64,000 bases of DNA, taken from assembly GCF_037126465.1 (NCBI RefSeq), contig NC_088202.1, positions 104,625,962 through 104,689,961 on the forward strand, written 5' to 3'. Made by a program: the position numbers and the translations under genes. Numbering within the stretch: position 1 is the first letter of the stretch; each line of letters starts with the position of its first letter. Shown here one piece after another: positions 9,647 through 22,232 of this stretch. Below the pieces are notes generated by a model. The model was not told where the DNA came from. It did not search any database and saw nothing but the letters and a program-made list of their open reading frames with translations. Origin of the DNA: Ornithodoros turicata. Its lineage: Eukaryota > Arthropoda > Arachnida > Ixodida > Argasidae.

Positions 9647-12600
9647 CAGTGCTGTTTTCCTGCCCTCTCAAGCAAAGCGCTGTATGCAAGAACAGGCCCT
9701 TAGAATGCTGTAGTCCACTACAATATCATCGCGGTGTAAACAAAAATTGTACATCTGTTATCTACGGACTGTACCCATCAAAAGACATGAATCACACCCC
9801 TTGCATCCTGTTGCAATCGTTTTGTAGCGTATATGTTCCTTCTGCTTCTGCATATTTCCCACCTTTGGACACATAGCCTCATATCATAAACTTGCAAAGA
9901 TGTATCTCATCGCAATTCACTCAAATGCGCCAGAAGGCCTCTTCGTGGAGGCCTTTATTCAGACATACTATAACCGTAAACAGGACGCCTTCTATGTGCG
10001 TGTCCCGGGCTGTTTTTTTTTTTATTTTTTTTTAAGTGTTTTGCTATCGTGCAGTAATGAATGGCACTTGCGAATTCGATTGCAAGGGAATCAGGAAACG
10101 ATAAATAAATGCACCAAACGAGTGACAGACACGCGGTGAAGAAGTAGGATATACCTCGGGCATTTATTCCAATGCTAGAGCGATGAAAACCGAGACGTCA
10201 ATTATGTTAATGACGCAACTGCCAATGATGGAGTTGACTGCAGGGAACTTTTCCTCCGGCAAATTATATACGATGCGAAGACATAACTGAATTCTCAAGA
10301 GCTTCATTATCTCCCCCCCCCCCCTTAAGGAACTATGCGGTTGTCTCTGCCTCATCACGTTTCGACTGGGAGGATCAGACTACGGTTATTCCCTGCGGAA
10401 AACGCCAGCTTGCTCCCTCCTATTCTTCTTCTTCGTTCGCTTTTGTTCCCTATATCTTCCTTATGTACTTGATCTCTGTATGTGTATTTTTTTAGGCGAC
10501 GGGCCTAAAGGACTCATTGTGACCCCGACAGTACCAAGGGACATTCCCACCATCACGATCAGGATCGCCATCGCAACTCCGATCATCATCTTCATCTCTC
10601 ATCATCGACATTGTTCATATTAGACCCCCTAGCTATGGGGTGGCGTCCTGGAGTGAAAAACCTCCCCACTTCATCGTCAGAATATAATTGTTATTGTTTC
10701 TAGAAGCAAGAAAGGAGAACAAGTTTAAACGTTAACAACATTAAATGCGAATACCTGAAGCACTCATGCATACAACAACAACAGATAAATTTTGACTATG
10801 ACATGGGATGTTTGAGCACTGGGGAACAGTACCCTGCCTCATTATGTGTGTACCATTAGATGAGCGATATCAGGATGAAGTGAAATGAGCCAAGTACAAA
10901 TCTTTCCGGAACATTGAGGTTTCCTCGGTTGGCTGTGCTATGCCGATCAAAAGGAGGGTGCAAGAAAAGCCGAAAGGAGCACTGATGGTCATTGGAAAAC
11001 AGAGTAGGACACCAAGGCGTCTGAAGCAAACCGGTAGTCACCAGGAACTCCAGAAGCAGAACTTTGAAGACCACAACGGTGTTGCACAAGGTCCTGACAA
11101 CGGCCTATAATTGCGTCCAGGTTGAATGGCTTCCTGCTGACACTATTCATGCATACGTATTCATGCAAGCAGACTTGAACTCTTTGCAAGAAACACGTTT
11201 AGGGACTGTGAACAGGTGCAACAACATATGATCCTACTAAACATTGATTTTCGGCATCCATGGCGCGCTCATGCTTTCAGACGCACGATAGGCCGTTATG
11301 TTACCCAATGTAACAGCATATTACTAACAGATGTGTAGCCATGCACGTAGCCCATGTATCTTCCAACTGTACAGAGATTCTTGTGCATAGCTTGCTTCAC
11401 ATCCTCTACATAGTTATTCAAGGAAGGTGTAGATTGTCAGGATGATTATGGATAGTGGTAAACAGCGTATGTATGTATAAACAGGGTCGTAGAGCGTCTG
11501 TATGTTCACACCGTTTAATAAGTTTCCCCATAACATTCATAAGCTACGTTCAGTGCTTCGGCAGCTTATGCATCACTATTTGTGTAGAAACATTTTACAT
11601 ATCGCTCTGGCGGCTGTACTGGATACAGTAGTAAACTCTGGTGCGACCAAGAAAATCTTCAGGAAATCTTCAGAAAATCCTCAAGTCAGGTCACGAGTTC
11701 GGCCTGTTTCCACGAAAAGGTCGTTAACATGGAATAGATGACTATCTGAGTCGTGCTCCGGCTGTAGCGAAAAATAAAAGAGTAAAAAGCAAAATGGTGC
11801 TGTCACATCAGGCGCCGAACATAGTCCTTTATTTTCTGCTTTTATAATGCATTTTCCATTTTATAAGACATTTTTTACGTACCCATTCGCAACTTTCACC
11901 GGCGATGTAAGTGTCGAACACAGCAGGGAATTACAATAATTTATCACGCTGCTTCGCTGCAGGAAAGGCTCATTGCGACCGCGCCCCGCACTAAATCGCA
12001 TGCGCTTGTGTCTCATTGATCGATGTCTGTTTTCATGAATTCCAAAGCGATTTCTCAAAAGGCCACATCGATCGGTATTCTGACCCTCTAGTATTGTTCT
12101 GTGTACAATATCAGGTATCTTAAGATGTACTTCAAGAACTCTATGGTACATGAACCTGCATATGTAGGTAATTCGACCGCCATTGGAACGTTTGCCGTAG
12201 AACGAGTCATGTAATGCAATCCATCTACGTACCAAAAACATGTCCATACCTTCCTTTTTTGAATCAATCTATTGATGTAGGCACTAAAAAATGCAAAACA
12301 GTTGCCACTTTCCTGGAAGCTCAGTTATGTTTTGCTTTCCAAAGCAAGAAACTCCTGTTGCTTTACAACCGATTAGATCCATTGGGAACCGTTTGTGTGA
12401 ATAAACATATACTCCCCCGTTTTACGATAGAGGTCTGTCTGTGGAGTAGGCTTTTTTTCCTTCTTCTTCTTTTTTAATCAAGGATGCAGTGCAATATCTA
12501 TAAACGTCAGAGATGTTGGTAGTGGGAAGATGTGTAAGGGATAAAGATAAATGTTAATACAAATTAGTTAGTACAGCTCACGGAGGTATAACAACACAGT

Positions 12601-12870
12601 CACACATATACACACACACTCGTTTCTTTTCAATATCCCGCAATATTTAATTTGTCATTGCGCTACAGGAAAGCTGATACGTTGTTATTTTTATTGAAGA
12701 AGGAGTTCATATAATGGGCAGAGGAGGCCCTGTAGCAAAGCCAGAAAAGAGCTTCCCAGCAATGTACAGTATGCGAGACAATACAAAATTAGTTGCTTGA
12801 TAACAACCAAATAAAGATATTTGAAAGATATACATATATAGGCAGCTACATACTGAAACAGATATATACA
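9647..12870. other. Anonymous sequence with homopolymer runs
   Basis: About 3.2 kb with no supported gene. Features visible are T runs at 10013-10034, a C run at 10312-10324, and CATCATC-rich sequence with TAGACCCCCTAGCTATGGGG at 10560-10640. The last resembles the 3' tail of a retroelement but has no coding part I can identify. Confidence 0.5.
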
Positions 12871-12879
12871 AAGATATTT

Positions 12880-13228
12880 ACATAGATCAATGAATCAATT
12901 AAATTGGTTACATCGTCGACTATACCACAAGAAATGTAAGGGAAAAAACTTTAGATATCAGTCAGTTTTTATTCCTAAGAAAGTAACGGTGTCGACAGGC
13001 ATGAGGCATCGTTGGTATCGTCGATATTTTCTTTTCAGGGCTACGGAAGATGATAAACTCAGTTTCTTTACTCTTGCTTTCTGATTTATTAATATAGCAC
13101 CGGTATGCGACATTAACGAGGTCAGCCGTAAGTTTATTGTGTAAGGATTCAACACTTCTGTAAGATAAATGTATAGTAATATTGTCAGCATACAAAATAA
13201 AATTTGAATGACAAAAGGATTTAGGCAT
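12880..13228 (-). mobile_element. LINE reverse-transcriptase fragment
   Basis: On the minus strand the frame reads NFILYADNITIHLS, where YADN replaces the catalytic YADD, then SVESLHNKLTADLVNV. After a frame change it continues KLSLSS-like and DTVTFLGIKTD, the 'F-LG' thumb motif that follows the active site. Order and spacing fit a non-LTR reverse transcriptase palm/thumb segment. At least one frameshift and the altered active site show it is dead. Confidence 0.7.
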
Positions 13229-15900
13229 ACTAACTTAGGAGAGCAGGGAATGCAACGGAATTGTCACTGCGGTGATGACGACAGTGACTGTGGTGTTCAG
13301 TTGTCACGGACACAATACTGCAAACTATAGCTCATGAAATAAACTCATGAGATACAGAAAGAGATTGTGGAAAAGACATACAAGGGTACAAACCGCTTCC
13401 GTATTGCACGACTCAGGAAATGAAATTTCCAAAAATTGATATCTGAAAAAGTTACTTATAGTACGGGACGTAGTAATAATACGTAGAAATAAACACAGCT
13501 CAAACCACACTTTTGAACAAATAATTTGTTTTTAACCAATTTTTCATCGGTAAAAGAGATACCCTGTATAAAAATGCACCATTTGGAAGCGAACAACTTT
13601 ATCCTGCTGATCCCACTTTCATAAGCAGGTATCAGTGACATCTCCAGGACAGCTGGGGCCCGTTCTTGACTTTGTTCGTGTGTGCGTGCGTGTGTGCATC
13701 TTTTGTTCTCCAACCTTTTTCCTTGGTCATTGAATAATCCAAGTTCCCCTTCTTTCATGTGTCAGAACGTCGTCACACAAGAGGGTCAATCGCCGTTCAA
13801 AACGCAGTCGTTGAATTTGCTGAGAAATAATAAAGCATCCATTTGTGGATCCGACAGAAATGCGTTAGCACAAGAACTTGAAAACCCCTTTGGAACTCCC
13901 CTTCACAACGCTACACAACCCTTCAACGACCCTTCACAAACGTTACACGAGCATACGCAACGCTAACGCAAGAAAGCATCCGCAGCCAAATGAGCCTTTC
14001 GGGCTTCCTCCGACTCAGCTTGGCGGTGCCGTCTCGGAGACTCTGCCTTCTTTCGCGGTGCTCCTACGCACAGCTTTCATAACCCATGGCGCGACCACGC
14101 TGACACGTCTGAACCTGTGACCACCACAGCTGCACTGGCACCGTCAGCCGCCGGAACTTCCCATATATGCAATGGTCCAGGGAAAATGGCGATCGCCCAA
14201 ACCACGTGATCTCCAAGAGCCACTCACAGCACTCAGGAGTGGCCATCACAGGAAAAACCTTGGGTAAACTGCGCAGACCGACCTCCTTTCCAAACCTCCT
14301 CCCCCTTCTCTCCTCGGGTTAGTCGTCTGCTCTGCGGCTCTGCTCTTGCCCCCCCCCCCCCCCTCCAGCTTCGCCTGTCTTCCTTCCGCGCTTGCTAAGT
14401 AACGTACGTGTTGCTCCAAACTAGTGGAACGAAAAGCGATGGCAGTTTATGAGCAATTTTATTTGTCTTCATGAATTGTTTCGAAAAAGTCACAGTATAC
14501 ATGCATACACATGTCTTATAATAGGCTTCACTAGACCTATAGGTGTTTCAACACTGAAGAGCAGTTCAAAGTAATCGCAGTCCGCACATTCATTATGTTC
14601 AATATTCAGTATGTACAGGTCGAGCCAGGTGTGTCGTTGTCGCCGATTGCTAGGGGAGCACTAAAAAAAGAAAATAAGAATATTTTATTGATCAAGCATG
14701 ACTCTGGACGAAAATTACTGTACTATTTATGCATAGGGAATCCATGCTGATTTGCTATTTGAACACCAAAGCGCACCTGTCACAAACGCTCGTAGTTTCG
14801 TAGCAAGTGAATGAATAGCTGGGACGTCAGGGACAACTACAATATTCAGCACATAAATATTGATTAGCGACATATCCGAAATGCACAAGTTACGGCACAG
14901 CACTGCACTATGAAACGCATCAAACGTTCCAGAGTGAGTTGTAAATGTTGTAATACACTTCACACGATAAAAATGCATTACTTCCTTCAACAAAAAGTAA
15001 CCAAACTCCTCTTACCGTTCGCATGCGGGACATCCGAAGGAGGAGTGCCGACTTCCTGACGATATCTACGTCCTTTGGATGTGCAGGGATTCTATGTCAT
15101 GTCCCTCTTTCCAGTGTTGAGATAGTCAACTGGATCAGGCATTTCTGTGTTCACATTAGCCATTCAAAGCCATCGAAACTATCCGCTAGCGTCCGCGAGC
15201 ACAACGGTCGGAGTCCGAGAGAGCACGCGTGATTTCGAACTTCTTCAACCTCCAACGCTCCAACGTTTCTCGTTTCTCCTTCGTTGGCCGTTCGGCTCAT
15301 CGCTCCTCAATCAAATGACTTCTCGCCCAATCAGCGCGAAGTAAGACTGACGTCGTTCTCGGAGACCAATGAGTATCCGAATATTTACACATATATTACG
15401 CAGCCAATTAGGGATATTCGGAGTGGCTCCGTCAGTGGCGACAATGTTTTCAGATTGGCACGTTTCGCTTTAGTGTCGAGGGATGGCGTCGCCGTTCTCC
15501 ACGTGTCCTCTCCTTTACTCCTTCCCTCTCCACTCATCGCGCATGCGCTCCGCGCCGTGGCTACAGACAGACCACGGCTTGCTTGCTTCTTAAGAGTTCC
15601 GAGAGGTCAGTTCTCGCGTACCGAGGACTCTAACGCTAACGCATTAATATATGACTGCTTGCACATGTTTAAGGGGCTGCGATACTTTGATAGAGGTGAT
15701 TCACCACATCATGCGCGCATGAGTATTGAGGGAAAAATAATTATTTTTACGCGTATGGTACTCGTATATGGCGAGACGCAGGTCCTGATCAAGGCTCTTG
15801 TCAAGCTCTGACATCGGAGGAGTGAGAGCTGCGGCCATTCTCATTGGGTATTGCAAGCATGTGATCTCCCGCGCTGCCTCGTTGGAGACGCCTGCAGGGA
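13229..15900. other. Anonymous sequence
   Basis: No convincing gene. A C run lies at 14350-14364. A 175-codon open frame at 15284-15811 and shorter ones carry no recognised domain. Confidence 0.5.
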
Positions 15901-16021
15901 TGTCGGGGCTGCATCTGTTGCATAGCGGCTTGCAACGTTACCACCACCGCTGTACGCGTATCAGTTTTGATATTCGTGATGCCATGATCCTATGCGGCTA
16001 CTACTCTTATAGCGATGACTG

Positions 16022-16385
16022 ATGTGTCAGGCAGGTTTTGCGGCATTGACGGGGATTATAGCAGTTCTGTTTATAGAGTGTGGTACAGTAGACGCTACCA
16101 ATGGCATCACACACACACGACATCACACCACCTGCAGCACCGCGACTTTAGACCACTGCGGGGTAGCTAGGAACTCGCCAACAGTGCGGAGGCCCTGCAC
16201 TACCGTCCGAGAATTTTCACTATGGCGTATCAGGCAGGTTTTGCAGCCTTGAGGGTGATTTTGGCGAGCGTAACAAAAACAAAATGATGTCACCGCGCCA
16301 TGACGTCACAACATCACGTGGCACAGGGAATGCCACCAATGACATCACACCACCTGCAGCACCGCCACTGGCAGTCACGTCGCGG
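16022..16385. repeat. Imperfect direct duplication of about 150-200 bp
   Basis: Two blocks share CAGGCAGGTTTTGC (16030 and 16232), followed by TTGA-GG-GATTTT/TATAG, and both run to ATGACATCACACCACCTGCA-type sequence (16115-16145 and 16338-16362). The intervening sequence differs, so this is an old tandem duplication. Confidence 0.65.
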
Positions 16386-16460
16386 CCATTACGGCAGCGC
16401 TGGAAGAGGGAAATAAACGTGTGGCTATGTGTTTGGCGCCATACGTCCAGACTCCTCACA

Positions 16461-16583
16461 ATGGTGCGGCCACGTAAAGTGCGCACGCCGTCTGAGGAGC
16501 GAGAGTGGAAAGCGCAGCGCGCCGCTGCTACTAATGAGCGTCGCCGTACTGATCATATAGGTCTGTTATCGCTCTCTGAATAA
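16461..16583 (+). pseudogene. Short basic Arg-rich reading frame
   Basis: An ATG-started frame gives MVRPRKVRTPSEEREWKAQR, then AAATNERRRTDHIGLLSLSE and a stop, 41 residues in all. Basic peptides starting like this (RPRKxRTPEE, alternating E and R) are common in arthropod genomes in multicopy, transposon-associated families. The frame ends abruptly, so I read it as a fragment. The assignment rests on recalled resemblance only. Confidence 0.35.
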
Positions 16584-16979
16584 ACCAATCGTGAAAAACA
16601 GTTGTTTGTGTGTGTCGTGAATACGTCCGTAAAAAGACTGTGCCCAAATGCGCGAAGCTGATACAGCTATGTTACTTCTACGCACATTGGTGACGAAATG
16701 AACTGTGCTCCGTACATGCGTCTGCTAACGTAACGGATGAGGCAATTGAACATATGACAAACACAACACAAGCCTCACAATGCCCAGGAAGACAGTGCCA
16801 GTGGGATGTCACAAAGGCGGTGCTCCGCTTTCTGCACGATAGGGGCCCCCTGGGCTCCCCTGTAAGACGTTTTTTTCTTCTTCTTTCTTTTAGGAAACAG
16901 CAAGCTGGTGTGCTGCCTGGCTGACCTTTCCCCCTCTATCTTTCCTTTTTCTTTTACTCCCAATAAATCCACCCATTTG

Positions 16980-17110
16980 CATATTTCAATTGAATGATGG
17001 CTGTTGAAGAAAGGGCACCAGCAGTGGGATTTGAACGTGACACGACGACACGCATGTCCCCCTGTTTCCTAGCGTGGCTTGGTACGCTGAAGAGAGCGAG
17101 GGGGCATATT
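16980..17110 (-). mobile_element. tRNA-derived SINE remnant
   Basis: On the minus strand CGTTCAAATCCCACTG at about 17021-17036 matches a polymerase III B box, with AGCCACGCTAGGAAACAGGG upstream where the A-box side would lie. The body continues TGGTGCCCTTTCTTCAACAG. Diverged. Confidence 0.5.
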
Positions 17111-17199
17111 AGAACTGAAATGGAAAAAAGGAGGAAAGGTCAGCCAAACGGTGTGTCGGCTTGCTACTCTGCAAGAGAATAAAAAGTGAAAAGAGGGTA

Positions 17200-17300
17200 G
17201 CTAGCATGGTGCGACTGGTATCATCTCTGACTGGCACTCAGGGGGTGTGGGTTCGAAAACACTGCTAGTACCTTTCCTTCAACTGCCATCGTTCAAATAC
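17200..17300 (+). mobile_element. tRNA-derived SINE remnant
   Basis: The stretch GCTAGCATGGTGCGACTGGT ... GTGTGGGTTCGAAAACACTG resembles a tRNA-like head with a decayed B box (GGTTCGAAAAC). It is followed by CTTTCCTTCAACTGCCATCG, similar to the body of the minus-strand SINE at 16980-17110. The two form an inverted pair. Confidence 0.45.
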
Positions 17301-18139
17301 GTATGCTCTATTCGCGTGACGTTAAAAGAGACGCCTTCTGTTGCGCAATGTGCCCTTCCTGCACTGAAGCCATATTCGAAGAGTGTGACACTCAGGACGT
17401 GTGCGGAAGACTGAACGCAGTACGCTCAACAGACAACCCTTGCTCTTCCCTCATTGCTCCCAAAATTGATGGTGTTTGTCGCCTGATCAGTTGATATGGT
17501 TCATTTCATTACGCGTGCCGCTTATTTTCATACGCATGCTGGAGACGACGAACTGGGCTGCGGGGAGTGCATTCGAAGCACGGTGAAACGCGGTCAGTCA
17601 TGTGAAGACGGAACTAAGTGGAAGCTGCATCAAATTGGATGGCAAAAATGGAAAGGTTGCATGCAAGGAATCCGTGTTCCTTGCGTTCGTTAAGAAGGGA
17701 GGAAATATCACCGTTGTAATGTCTTTGAACGGAAAACAAAAGTACTGACGGCGTGGCATCAGCACACAAGAATAAAACATATGCATAACACTGAGTCCAT
17801 TTAACTGCCATTAATAACTTTGATTAATGTTTTGAGGTGGTGCATATAAAAAATAGCACCTGGAAAGCACTTCTTCTGAGGAGGTTATGCAGAGACGTTT
17901 GTCACAAAAAATGCAGGACGTGCTAATCTGCTTTTATAGGTTCTTAATTGCTAGCAAATGAACCCATGCGCTACCAAAATGAATGTAGGATGTCTAAATG
18001 GTGTGCGCCCAAATGCACCACACCATCACTGACATGATTGTATAATACGGACAATTGCCAGTCCTATGTCCGTAAGCAAACATCCAAGAGCTTCCACAGT
18101 CATACGATGCAACGCCCCCCCCCCCCACACACACACACA

Positions 18140-18482
18140 TGGGATGATGATGTGATGGGCCATTCAATGCTGCTATGGCGATTCACTGCCCCATTGCTTT
18201 TCCGGAAGGGATGAGGGAGAGATGACTATGAAAAAGTGTCTTATTAGAATTAGACCGGTGCGGGACAGCAACTCCGCAACAATACGAAGGCCCTGCATCT
18301 ATTGTGCGGGGTTTCATCAGGGTCCGGGGATTTTCACTATGTTGAATGGACGATGATCGACTCGTTGCAGATCATTTCTCGTTCGTACTGCCTCGGACAG
18401 GAGGACGTGATGCAGGTCACCGCGCATTCTACAGGTGGAACAGAAGCCGGACGCACCGAAGTCGAGACCTTATTAAAAGGTT
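18140..18482 (-). mobile_element. LINE 3' end fragment
   Basis: Reverse complement of the same LINE 3' region found at 20570-20960. The minus strand encodes CRMRGDLHHVLLSEAV, matching CGVRDDLHHILLVCGQ of that copy, and the flank holds the same GGCCCATCACATCATCATCC tail. Truncated and frame-broken. Confidence 0.65.
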
Positions 18483-20379
18483 AGAGTAAGTGCCGCAAAA
18501 GCAGAGAGTGTGTGGTGATGACATGTTGCCATTGAGACTGGATCCTGGGGACTGTGACAGTCGAAGCGAGGCATCGGCGGCGCCCCCGAGGCAATATTAT
18601 GAGGACGTGTCGCTTGGGCTGATGTGCGCCTAGCGCTGTGTATTCCAACTTGTGTATTCCAACAAATATATTCTACATTGGCTACCCTTCTGGGTCCTGT
18701 TCGCCGGCCTAATCAGAGTACCGTCACGACTACCATCCTCCGCTTTCTCCAAGCTCCGGGTCTAATGGACACCCTGTGATTGTCTTGCTTGTGATTGCCT
18801 GAATGCCATGTGAGTACTCTTTGGCTGTGCGTTATATTTTCTCTCTTTATTTTGGTATAGCAAGCCGACTTTTGTCTTTTCATTTAATAAGCTTTTATAT
18901 CCCCCCCCCCCCGTATCGAGATCTAGACAGACGAAAAATTGCCTCTCTGAACCTCGTATCTACACAAAAACAAATGAGCAATTCCACTGCTGTAACGCTG
19001 GAATTCTATCTCTTCAGCTTCAAAAAAAGAAAAACGCAAATAATCTACCTGAGAGACAAAAGCGAAAGTTTCCTTCCCAGGTTGCCCTGACCAATATCTT
19101 CCAGAACTCATGGCACTTCCGGTCTGGTTCTCCGCAGTCCCTTCTTGTTATCTTACTTCGCTTGTCTCATCGTCCTTCGTTTCTGGCTTTTCGATTGCTC
19201 ACCATCGATTCTTCCAATGCAATTTCGATCTCTCATATTTCGTTTGGTTGTTTGCCACCTCGTGTATTCTGCGCGCTGCTGTTCACGGTGCTCCTGCAAC
19301 GTACTTTTCTTTCCGTTCCGTTGCTTGACGTTGGTCGGGATCGATACGTCTGTGGGCATGATGCCAGGCATGCCATTCATTCTGAATGGTGGTTGTGGTG
19401 ATGCGTTTGCTTGTCGAAGTTGTCCTCACGGCGCCGGGCAAAATCTGGACTTGGACTTGGAAGATGAAAATGACTATGATAAATGATAATAAGCAGGACG
19501 AGGAGAGTTGGGACGACGTTCTCGGTTCTGCACAAGATACGAACACTTCTCGGATAATCCAGGATACGAAAAACGTAAGGAAACTGGAGCAGTCTAGCAC
19601 ATGATAGAGTTTTACACATCACATGACAAGGAAAGAAAAAGACAAGCGGGCAAATGCGCTCTCAGGGATATCCTTTTCCCACCAATTGCTGGACGTGAAG
19701 TATGACGGGAAGTTAAAAACCACTTCCTAGAGGACAATAAAATGAGACATATATGGTGCCTTGATTCTGGAACTTTCTTTCACCCGCGAGCAAACGAATC
19801 AAATGCACTTGGTTCAAAATTTGGTTCACACTATGGAAGTAAATCTACTGTCTGTACAGCTGTTCAGTTTCTCTTTTTCCCCGCGTGCCTGGGGCTTCTT
19901 GAAGCGGGACCTGCGAGCATCCCCTTATTGCTACCCTGTGAGTGGACAGACCTTTCGTCACATGGTTTCTCCGCACTTTACCTCCTCTCATGCGCAAAGG
20001 CACACTGCAGGGTTGCCAGATTTGGCTATAAGTAGCAAACTTTGGTTACTGTCGGTTTCATCTGACGAGCTAATACCGGAGTTTGTACGATGCCTCAATA
20101 CTAGCTACTATTCAGGCACCAAGGGAGTTATGTATTCGGCTATTTTTGGCTACCACTCTGTGTCCTACGTAGAAGCACAAGGCGGGGAGAGCTTTAAAGA
20201 CGATGATAAAGACTCATAAAATGCCTCTAGGTAGTGGTGGTGGTAGTGACGTTTATTAGGAAAAGAAAGTGCGGTCTGCCTGCTTAGAACAGTGGCGGCA
20301 CCGCTCCCTATTTCCATAAGAAGGGGAGCAGGGGAGCGGAGATCGAACGAACAGCCGCAAGCGCGCATCAGTACACCCG
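18483..20379. other. Anonymous sequence
   Basis: No supported gene. C run at 18901-18912. Overlapping open frames around 19110-19600 and 19742-20219 lie on opposite strands with no domain. Confidence 0.5.
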
Positions 20380-20962
20380 GCGTGTCCCCATCATCTTACC
20401 TCGGGGGGGATCGCCGTTACCTCGTCTCAAGCCTCACTGGCCCCAACATGCACTCTCAATGGCAACATGACATCGCCACCCAATCTCTGCTTTCCTCCGT
20501 TGACACCACATTGTCCCTTACTCTCCCCCGCCGAATGCCACGTTTCTTTGCCACAGTTTTCCACCGCGTGAGCTTAATGTGGCTTTGACACCGGCTTTCA
20601 AACACCTCCAGTTGGCGCATCCAGCCTCTGTTCCATGTGTGGGGTGCGCGATGACCTTCATCACATCCTCCTGGTGTGTGGACAGTACCATCGCGAGCAC
20701 GCCCTCATGGAAACTGCTCTGCAACACATCGATCAACGCCAGTTCGACTTGGCCAAAATTCTCGGGCCATGGTGGGACCCCTCACATCAGATGCAAGGAC
20801 TACGAGTTGTTGCCGAGTTCCTCTCCAGTACTCGACTAATGGACGAACTCAAAAAAGGTCACCTTTCCATCATTATCACTTTCTCATCCCTTCCACAAGC
20901 GCGATGGGGCAAGGTATAACGCCATAACGGCAGTGAATGGCCCACTACATCATCATCCCATT
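20380..20962 (+). mobile_element. LINE C-terminal region with zinc-knuckle-like motif
   Basis: Frames joined across shifts give LNVALTP, then MCGVRDDLHHILLVCGQYHR (Cys-x-x-x-x-x-His-His-x5-Cys), then RQFDLAKILGPWWDP and FLSSTRLMDEL. The 'C-G-E/D-LxHxLLxC' finger followed by a 'LGPW' tail is the usual C-terminus of tick R1/I-like LINE ORF2 proteins. The 3' flank ends in CACTACATCATCATCCC. The upstream reverse transcriptase is missing. An inverted partner lies at 18140-18482. Confidence 0.75.
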
Positions 20963-21510
20963 TATGTGTGTGTGATCTGTATACTGTATACTGACCATCT
21001 TTGGCCTTGCGAATTATTCGGCACAACTTAGTTTGGTAAGTAAAGTTGCTGTGGAAGGAAAAACCTGGCCACATTGTGAAGTACTGGCATTCTTTTTGGC
21101 TATAGAAGGTGCCCTTAGTTAGCTACGTGGGGAACGAGGTTGGATATGTGCAGCTTTTGCCATCTGGCAATACTTACACGCTGTACTCGTCACTAACTCG
21201 ACCCGTGTCGTTCGTTCTTCTGCTTTACAAAGCAGTCGTAAAATTTTTTTTTCGTTGAAAATGGGAAAATGATGAAGAAATGGCAAATATCAATGGGTGA
21301 AATTTCATCAGTCTAATTTCTATCAAACTGTGTGTTCCACGCTCTCGCTCTCTCTTTTCAGGACCTGTCCTCGATTATGAACAATTTATCCATTAGTTCG
21401 CGTTCCTTTAACTAGGATGTCGCATGTTTTTTCCTGGTTATTATACTCAGCGTACTTTCGCAGTCTACAATATTGGAGCATAGGCAGACTCGACCTCGTC
21501 GGGACTAACA

Positions 21511-22232
21511 CTGAAGGGAGGATATCACGTTTCACGAGACCTCGCACTCGAACGTTCCCACCAGCACACTGCTGAAGCCGAAACAGCTGTCCAGTGCTGG
21601 TGTGCGACGTTTGGGACATATAAACACATGTTCTACGTGCAGCCAAAGAGCTTCGGCTACATTCCCCCTTTATAAGTACTTCACTGGCTTTGCACTGGGC
21701 TTTTTGTGGTGAGTCTCTCACCCTGACGGGAGGATATCACGTTCCACGTGACCTTCTGACGCCACCCACTCAAATATTGACTGCTGAAGAGGCCCGAGAA
21801 GGTCGAAATAGCTGTCCACTGCTGGTGTGGCAACGTTTGGGACTTGTAAACCCATGTTCTACGTGCAGCCAAAGAGCTTCGGCTACGTCCCCCTCCTGTA
21901 TATGTACTTTACTGACTTTCCACTGGGCTTTCAGTGGTGACTCTCTCACTCTGACGGGAGGATATCAAGTTCCACGTGACCTTCTGACGCCACCCACTCA
22001 AGCGTTGCCCACCAGCGCACTGCCGAAGAGGCCCATGAAGGCTGAAACAGCTGCCCATTGTTGGTGTGGCGACGTTCGAGACCTGTAAACACATGTTCTA
22101 CGTGCAGCCAAAGAGCTTCGGCTACTTTCCCGTGCTGTATATATACTTCACTGGCTTTGCACTGGGCTTTTAGTGGTGAGTCTAGCTCTGACGGAAGGAT
22201 ATCACGTTCCACGTGACCTGCTGACGCTACCT
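21511..22232. repeat. About 212-237 bp satellite, three-plus units
   Basis: The phrase CTGACGGGAGGATATCACG recurs at about 21511, 21723, 21951 and 22188. Other shared words are GCTGGTGTGGCAACGTTTGG, TTCTACGTGCAGCCAAAGAG and ACTGGGCTTTTAGTGGTGAG. Units differ by small indels. The array resumes at 23601 after an inserted foldback element. Confidence 0.92.

Noticed and set aside
18483..20379. Possible host exons around 19.1-20.2 kb
   Set aside because: Overlapping frames on both strands, no domain and no consistent splice structure that I can support.
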